A DNA stretch of 34,959 nucleotides, from assembly GCA_009784725.1 (NCBI GenBank), contig WQXS01000020.1:1-34959 (forward strand). Reading direction: 5' to 3'. This stretch comes from Oscillospiraceae bacterium. Its GTDB lineage: Bacteria; Bacillota; Clostridia; Oscillospirales; Oscillospiraceae. The notes beneath the pieces are model-generated. The model saw only the letters and a list, made by a program, of their open reading frames with translations. It made no database searches and had not been told where the DNA came from. This document shows, piece after piece, positions 29,619 to 34,959 of the stretch. How positions within the stretch are numbered: position 1 is the stretch's first letter; every line of letters starts with the position of its first letter. The position numbers and the translations under genes are program-made.

Positions 29619-31196
29619 TTATACATGCACAAGTATGAATGCAGCATGCTTAACAGGCTCACCCTGCGGTAAATTCTCCATCCACTCAGTATGCGCGGCA
29701 GTTCTCATTCTGTCTGCCGATATCAGTTCAAAAAACGGATCGCCGAAGCCCATAAAATATATAAGATGGTAGCCGAAATCGGATGTATAGATAAGCTTCG
29801 AATCCCCTTGTACCCTGCCTTCTTCAAACAGCCAATCTTCAATTTCGGGAACAACCTTCATAATGGTCAAATGAGGGCTGTTGTAGGAAAACTTGGCGAT
29901 ATCCTCATAAAGACCACCTTCGGTCGTATCATCGGAATGCTCCGCCATAAGACTGATAAGTGCATCTTCTGTTTCGCCCGCTGCTGTAAACAATGAGTTT
30001 ACAAGCTCTGCACGCTCACGTGCATTTGCTTCGGCAAGCTCTGTTGCGGCTATGTAGCCGGGGTCATCGGCACCCATTGCAAATTCGGCAGGGTCAATAC
30101 TTTCACGCGATATAAGTATCTGCCTCATTGCTGCGGTTTTATATGTATTATCATCACGCGAAATAAAATACATCAGTGTACTGCCGGTATTATTATCGAC
30201 TGCCGTAACATCACCGTAAACACGGGATTCGTCTCTGAGCCAGTCTTCGAATGTTATATCAAGGTTCTCACCCATACGGTTCTGAACTGCTGCTACCCAA
30301 CTCATTGTGCTGTCTGCTTCTTCTTGTGCTGCGGCGACAAAGGCCTCGGCGTTTTCGAAGCCTTCGGAAACGAGTTTTGCAGCTTTTTGCTGTGCCTGTG
30401 CAAGTGCATCTGCCACCGCTGCTTCATAGTCTTCATCGGAATCAAATTCTGTTGAATCAATATATTCGTGATTTATGGAAAATGTTCTGAAATTAAATAC
30501 ATCAAGATCGTCCGAATTTTCAGCATAAAAATCGGCAAGCTCCTGCGGGCTGTAGTTAAAGGACTCACGGATATGTTCACTGTATGCGGTTGCCGTTGTG
30601 ACAAACTCCATGATGCTCCGGTATTGATTTTCGTTAATACTGTTTCCGAACAGCTGTTGTAAAAATGTGTCTGTGTTCGGAAAACTTTCAATCATTGCTT
30701 GAAATCCAATCATTAAAAGATCCTGCTCTATTTCCTCATAGTGCTCCTCGGATAATGCAAAACCGTCCGATTGCGCAGCATTATAAAGGCTTGCCAGAAC
30801 CGACATCCTTTCGAGAGCTACCTCTGTAAAAAAGTCAGCCCAGGTTTCTCCTGTTTCATTATCATATACCTGTGTCGAAAGAGGTCTTCCTGCAGTCGGG
30901 AGATTACCGCCCATACCTTGAAACTGGGACATCATGTTCATATATTCAATGTATTGGGAGTTAAAGAAATATTCAAACTCGGTCGTTGTAAAGCCGACCC
31001 CTTCAATTGTCACAACAGGTAATGTACGGCGGATAAAACTTGAGTTGACAAAAATAGCCGCAGCGGCAACCAGTACTAAAAGCGAAAGCACAAGTATCGT
31101 AATCAACCTGGTTTTTTTCTTTGCTTTTTCTTCCTTTTGAGTTCTGGCAAGCTTGCGGCTCGCTTTATCCGATTTAGTTTCAAACATTCCACTCAT
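29619..31196 (-). CDS. Membrane-anchored PpiC/SurA-like foldase
   Basis: The protein has 525 residues. A basic cytoplasmic start (1-30) and one membrane helix (about 31-52) leave the rest outside the cell. A SurA-N-like helical region (about 60-230) is followed by a parvulin-type rotamase region near 355-490, with 'AMRQILISRE' and 'SDFGYHLIYFMG' fitting the first and last parts of PpiC domains. The internal active-site part is divergent, so it may be mainly a chaperone. AAAGGA lies 12 bases before the ATG. It starts about 35 bases after the 3' end of 6S RNA with no clear promoter between. It likely helps fold exported proteins. Confidence 0.8.
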   Translation of the reverse strand: MSGMFETKSDKASRKLARTQKEEKAKKKTRLITILVLSLLVLVAAAAIFVNSSFIRRTLPVVTIEGVGFTTTEFEYFFNSQYIEYMNMMSQFQGMGGNLPTAGRPLSTQVYDNETGETWADFFTEVALERMSVLASLYNAAQSDGFALSEEHYEEIEQDLLMIGFQAMIESFPNTDTFLQQLFGNSINENQYRSIMEFVTTATAYSEHIRESFNYSPQELADFYAENSDDLDVFNFRTFSINHEYIDSTEFDSDEDYEAAVADALAQAQQKAAKLVSEGFENAEAFVAAAQEEADSTMSWVAAVQNRMGENLDITFEDWLRDESRVYGDVTAVDNNTGSTLMYFISRDDNTYKTAAMRQILISRESIDPAEFAMGADDPGYIAATELAEANARERAELVNSLFTAAGETEDALISLMAEHSDDTTEGGLYEDIAKFSYNSPHLTIMKVVPEIEDWLFEEGRVQGDSKLIYTSDFGYHLIYFMGFGDPFFELISADRMRTAAHTEWMENLPQGEPVKHAAFILVHV

Positions 31197-31229
31197 TTTG
31201 ATTAATTGTCCTTTAATATAAATTTACTA

Positions 31230-31436
31230 AAAGTCCCCGCACAGCCGTGTAAACCCGTTTATAACCTGCACCATCGGGCAGGTGGGTCGCCTCCTTCCTG
31301 TTTCGCTGCTTCCAACGTCCGAATCGTGAAATCACGGCCCGGGAGGCCTGCAATTCGCAGGAAGAGTACCGGCATCCCTTATAAAAAATGTGGGTTTAAA
31401 AAGGCCTATCACGAACGTAGCAGGGAGATATTGCCT
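31230..31436 (-). ncRNA. ssrS: 6S RNA
   Basis: About 205 bases with the 6S layout of Firmicutes. A closing stem pairs TCCCTGC at the 5' end with GCGGGGA at the 3' end. A large open region with 'GGCCTTTTTAAACCCAC' on one side and 'GCAGCGAAACAGGAAG' on the other is followed by an apical stem starting CTTCC and ending GGAAG. 6S RNA mimics an open promoter and binds housekeeping RNA polymerase in stationary phase. The ends are approximate. It lies between the DUF1292 gene and the foldase gene on the same strand. Confidence 0.85.
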
Positions 31437-31447
31437 TTGTATATAAA

Positions 31448-31753
31448 TTATTCTGCGTCACTGCCGTTTTCTTCGCTTATATCTTCTTCTGCGAGTCTGT
31501 CTACAAAGGTTTCATATAAGCTTTCAAGCAGCTCGTCATCATCATCGATCGATACAAGGACATCTTCACCGTTTTCTTCGACAACCCTTAAGATTATAAG
31601 ACCGTAGTTTTCATCATCCTCGCCTATGTCGGTCGGCAGAAACGCCATATAAAAGGTTTCGTCTATTTCTATTGTATCGAGATGCTCAAGAACAAAATCA
31701 TTACCGTCATCATCTGATATTGTTATAAAATCATTTCCGAAATCATTGCTCAC
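31448..31753 (-). CDS. DUF1292 protein (YrzB-like)
   Basis: The protein has 101 residues, strongly acidic, from GTG at 31753 (GAGGT 7 bases upstream). 'FITISDDDGNDFVLEHLDTIEIDETFYMAF' (a strand-turn-strand start) and 'ILRVVEENGEDVLVSIDDD' match DUF1292, a small Firmicute family of unknown function often near yrrK/yrzL. Here those partners are absent; the following element is 6S RNA, 11 bases beyond the stop. The gene may share a transcript with 6S RNA. Confidence 0.85.
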   Translation of the reverse strand: MSNDFGNDFITISDDDGNDFVLEHLDTIEIDETFYMAFLPTDIGEDDENYGLIILRVVEENGEDVLVSIDDDDELLESLYETFVDRLAEEDISEENGSDAE

Positions 31754-31821
31754 GGCATAAACCTCACTGTAACACCCGTATCCCGAAGAATACTATATAT
31801 TGTATCCTTTATATGTTATAA

Positions 31822-31852
31822 TTGCCATAAAATGTAGTTTTTTTCGTATAAT
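31822..31852 (+). promoter_or_regulatory. Second, weaker promoter upstream of the penicillin-binding protein
   Basis: TTGCCA (31822-31827), 19-base spacer, TATAAT (31847-31852). The spacer is longer than ideal. The 193-base AT-rich region 31754-31946 holds this, the main promoter, and minus-strand TACAAT elements for the DUF1292 gene. Confidence 0.35.
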
Positions 31853-31887
31853 ACACATTAATTTAACATTTTAATTCATCTATAATA

Positions 31888-31916
31888 TTGAATAATAGCG
31901 TAAAATGTGCTATAAT
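31888..31916 (+). promoter_or_regulatory. Main promoter of the penicillin-binding protein
   Basis: TTGAAT (31888-31893), 17-base spacer, TATAAT (31911-31916) with TGC in front, an extended -10. The start is about 24 bases before the ATG, after which AGAGGT serves as ribosome site. Confidence 0.75.
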
Positions 31917-31946
31917 GCAAGATGATTTTATCAGCAGAGGTAATCA

Positions 31947-34331
31947 ATGGATACAATAAAAGTAAAAAGAATTGCCAAAAAAGTTGCAAAAAACGGTTTT
32001 TGGATTATAAGTGATATCTTCTTTCTCGGCTTGAAGATAGCAGGAACATTTGCCCTGATTGCTATTACAACAGCCGTGGTTTTTGCATGCTTCTTTATTT
32101 ATTATATAAGAACCGACCTTGCTACGGGGCTTGAAATAAACCCGGCAGACTTTGTCATGAACCAGTCGAGCATTATCTACTATGTTGACCCGCACACCGG
32201 GCGCGAGGAAGAGCTTGCTGTCATTCAAAGCACCGAGTTTCGCAGGTGGGCGGACTATTCCGAGTTTCCCGACCATCTGATAAATGCCGTGGTTGCCATA
32301 GAGGACCACCGCTTTTGGAACCACGACGGAGTTGACTGGTACAGAACAGCCGGTGCTTTTATGAACATGTTTCTCAGCATGCGCGACACCTTCGGCGGCT
32401 CGACAATAACACAGCAGGTTATTAAGAATCTTACGCATGAGGACGATGTCACCGTTCAGCGTAAGCTGCAGGAAATATTCAGGGCACTCGAATATGAAAG
32501 ACAGTTTAATAAACAGGAGATTCTTGAATTATACTTAAATCTCGTATATTTCGGTCACGGCTGTTACGGTATCGGAGCAGCTGCGGATTATTATTTTGCA
32601 AAAGAAGTTTCACAGCTCACCCTGCCCGAGGCTGCAGCAATTATCAGCATAACAAACAACCCGTCAAAATTCAGCCCGTACACCAACAGGGAGGAAAACA
32701 AGGATAGGCAGGAAATAGTTCTTCGCAGAATGTATGAGCTTGGCTTTATAAACGAACAGGAGCTCAGACAGTCCATACGTACGGTTCTCAACTTCCAGCG
32801 TGGTGTTGATGATGATGCTGAAATGATTGTATATACATGGTATGAGGAAGCGATAATGCGCGATGTTGTTGCCGACCTTGTAAGGCATTTAGGCTGGTCC
32901 GAGCAGGTTGCAAGAAGGTATTTATTCTCGGGCGGTCTTAGGATAATCGCTTCTATCGACCTCGAAATGCAGGCAATCGTTGACGAAGTATATCAGGACC
33001 CCGAAAATCTTCCGAACGTCACAGGCTCGGCGCAACAGCTCCAGTCCTCTGTTATTATCGCAGACCCTTATACGGGGGAAATAAAAGCTCTCTCCGGCGG
33101 TGTCGGGGTAAAAACCAGAAACATGCTGCTGAGCCGTGCTACACAAACACGCAGGCCGCCGGGTTCATCAATAAAGCCGATATCCGTATACGCACCTGCG
33201 CTTGATTACGGATTATTAACTCCCGATTCAAATTACCTCGACAGCCCGAATGTTGTACTAAAAGGTACTCCATGGCTTCCGAGAAACTCAACCCGTTCCT
33301 ATAGCGGTATGATTTCTGTCAGAACAGCACTGCGTAACTCCGTTAACACTGTTGCTGCAATTGTTCTCGACCAGCTCACTCCCGCTACATCATATTCATT
33401 CATGAGGGATATTCTTGGCTTTAACCTCTCCCCCGCCGATTCGGATTATGCTCCTCTTGCAGCAGGTCAGTTGACATACGGTGCTACACTTCGTGAAATG
33501 GCATCCTCTTATACAATGTTCCCGAACATGGGGACAAGAGTAGAGCTTCGCACTTATTCAAGGATTTATGATAACTTAGGTGAAATCCTTCTCGATAATT
33601 CTTCACCTACAGAGATTCCGGCAATCAGCGATGTCACTGCTTTCTGGATGACGGACATGCTCATTGATGCCGTTACAAACGGAACAGGCGGCTCTGCTAA
33701 TCTCGGCAGAATGCCTACGGCAGGCAAAACAGGAACATCCTCTGACAGTAAGGACCGCTGGTTTATCGGCTATACTCCGTATTATCTATGCGCCGTCTGG
33801 ACAGGCTTTGATACACCTGCGGAAATGAAATCCTCCGGTAATCCCGCTGCACAAATCTTCAGAATGTTAATGGCTCCGATCCATGAGGATCTACTTATAA
33901 AAAGTTTTAACAAGCCTGCCGATGTCACTCTTGATCCGGTAAGAAACAATTTTGAAATGGATATTGCTTCTTATACTGTCATTGGTGTAGACACAGCAGG
34001 AAATGTCATATATGAAAGGTCTGTTGCATCCGCAATCGGTGCAGAAGTTACAGAACACGCACCCGGAATACACGGCTGGAGAGTAGTCGGCCAAAGCTTT
34101 GGCGCAGTACAGGTATCCTCCGACACCTCAAGAAATGTCATAAGATTTGTCTACGAATACGTAGGCGTTGCAGAAACACCTCCACCCGAGGCTCCGCCAC
34201 CCGAAACACCTCCGCCAGTGGCTGAGGTTCCTGCAACACCGCCACCCACACCGACACCCACACCGACACCAGTCGATCCCACACCTGACCCAGTCGATCC
34301 CACACCGGATCCTGATGCTGGGGTTGATTAA
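31947..34331 (+). CDS. Class A penicillin-binding protein (PBP1A-type)
   Basis: The protein has 794 residues. A short cytoplasmic start and one membrane helix (about 22-53) precede a family 51 glycosyltransferase domain with 'VAIEDHRFWNHDG' (catalytic E119) and 'GGSTITQQ' at 150-157. The transpeptidase domain has S407 in 'SSIK', 'SVN' at 465-467 and 'KTG' at 594-596, all intact. A C-terminal tail from about 745 is Pro/Thr/Asp-rich repeats (PPPE, TPTP, VDPTPDP), perhaps passing through the wall. It polymerises and crosslinks peptidoglycan on the outer face of the membrane. It ends at a strong bidirectional terminator. Confidence 0.94.
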   Translation: MDTIKVKRIAKKVAKNGFWIISDIFFLGLKIAGTFALIAITTAVVFACFFIYYIRTDLATGLEINPADFVMNQSSIIYYVDPHTGREEELAVIQSTEFRRWADYSEFPDHLINAVVAIEDHRFWNHDGVDWYRTAGAFMNMFLSMRDTFGGSTITQQVIKNLTHEDDVTVQRKLQEIFRALEYERQFNKQEILELYLNLVYFGHGCYGIGAAADYYFAKEVSQLTLPEAAAIISITNNPSKFSPYTNREENKDRQEIVLRRMYELGFINEQELRQSIRTVLNFQRGVDDDAEMIVYTWYEEAIMRDVVADLVRHLGWSEQVARRYLFSGGLRIIASIDLEMQAIVDEVYQDPENLPNVTGSAQQLQSSVIIADPYTGEIKALSGGVGVKTRNMLLSRATQTRRPPGSSIKPISVYAPALDYGLLTPDSNYLDSPNVVLKGTPWLPRNSTRSYSGMISVRTALRNSVNTVAAIVLDQLTPATSYSFMRDILGFNLSPADSDYAPLAAGQLTYGATLREMASSYTMFPNMGTRVELRTYSRIYDNLGEILLDNSSPTEIPAISDVTAFWMTDMLIDAVTNGTGGSANLGRMPTAGKTGTSSDSKDRWFIGYTPYYLCAVWTGFDTPAEMKSSGNPAAQIFRMLMAPIHEDLLIKSFNKPADVTLDPVRNNFEMDIASYTVIGVDTAGNVIYERSVASAIGAEVTEHAPGIHGWRVVGQSFGAVQVSSDTSRNVIRFVYEYVGVAETPPPEAPPPETPPPVAEVPATPPPTPTPTPTPVDPTPDPVDPTPDPDAGVD

Positions 34332-34338
34332 TAAATAT

Positions 34339-34378
34339 AAAAGAGGATGGTGGTCAAAATGACCACCATCCTCTTTTT
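34339..34378. terminator. Bidirectional terminator between the penicillin-binding protein and enolase genes
   Basis: A perfect 18-bp stem (34339-34356 with 34360-34377) with loop AAA. T-runs follow on the plus strand (to 34378) and, less strongly, on the minus strand. It lies between convergent stop codons. Confidence 0.9.
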
Positions 34379-34388
34379 ACTTTATTTC

Positions 34389-34959
<571 letters not shown>

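Noticed and set aside
31206-31607. Plus-strand frame of 133 codons across the 6S RNA region
   Set aside because: It lies opposite a well-recognised structured RNA and DUF1292, without ribosome site or domain.
34190-34325. Repeats at the end of the penicillin-binding protein gene as a separate repeat element
   Set aside because: They encode the Pro/Thr/Asp tail in frame; low-complexity codons explain them.

Overview
The window looks like a chromosomal segment of an anaerobic, Gram-positive-type Firmicute, most likely a member of the Clostridia (Oscillospiraceae or a relative). Evidence: a class III oxygen-sensitive ribonucleotide reductase with its activase, V-type ATPase stalk subunits, a Firmicute-style 6S RNA, a DUF1292 protein, several lipobox lipoproteins, AAAGGA/GGAGG ribosome sites, and promoters of the type TTGAAA-N17-TGnTATAAT. 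I see no tRNA, rRNA, CRISPR array or intact insertion sequence, and no stretch over 300 bases lacks a gene.

Layout. 1-503 (minus strand) looks accessory: the start of an unidentified gene behind a possible leader-peptide attenuator, and a lipoprotein gene that stops after about 80 codons. 532-8154 (minus) is a seven-gene signalling operon: BMP-type binding lipoprotein, SiaA-like HAMP-PP2C phosphatase, GGDEF diguanylate cyclase, SiaB-like kinase, SiaC-like DUF1987 switch protein, hybrid histidine kinase and response regulator. 8295-12073 (minus) is a three-gene unit with a J-domain protein, a membrane-anchored polysaccharide deacetylase and a membrane protein with 11-residue repeats. 12226-16480 holds a lipoprotein, a Ca2+-type P-ATPase and a SprA-like putative metalloprotease. 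16529-20757 (minus) is nrdD-nrdG-asnS. 20991-26330 (plus) holds a DUF975 membrane protein, a YfbR-like 5'-nucleotidase, comEC, holA and nrdR. 26383-27264 (minus) is an E2/CAT-fold protein without the catalytic His. 27439-28705 (plus) is a small operon of V-ATPase stalk-like proteins. 28829-29509 (minus) is a PilZ protein. 29619-31753 (minus) carries a PpiC/SurA-like foldase, 6S RNA and DUF1292. 31947-34331 (plus) is a class A penicillin-binding protein, and 34389 to the edge (minus) is the C-terminal part of enolase.

The most interesting system is the operon at 532-8154. It has the four parts of the SiaABCD partner switch known from Pseudomonas aeruginosa, in which phosphorylation of SiaC decides whether the diguanylate cyclase SiaD is active. 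Here the cyclase and the hybrid histidine kinase start with the same ~65-residue helical segment (about half the residues identical, no gaps). I infer that one SiaC-like switch may control both c-di-GMP synthesis and a phosphorelay, with the binding lipoprotein as ligand sensor. A PilZ protein with intact c-di-GMP motifs lies about 20 kb away and is a possible effector.

A second theme is dNTP supply: nrdD/nrdG, a dNMP phosphatase, the DNA polymerase delta subunit and the repressor NrdR lie within 10 kb, with an NrdR-box-like site in the nrdD leader. A third is the reduced V-ATPase-like operon: subunits G/H, a very short soluble subunit I and a short E, without rotor, catalytic or membrane subunits.
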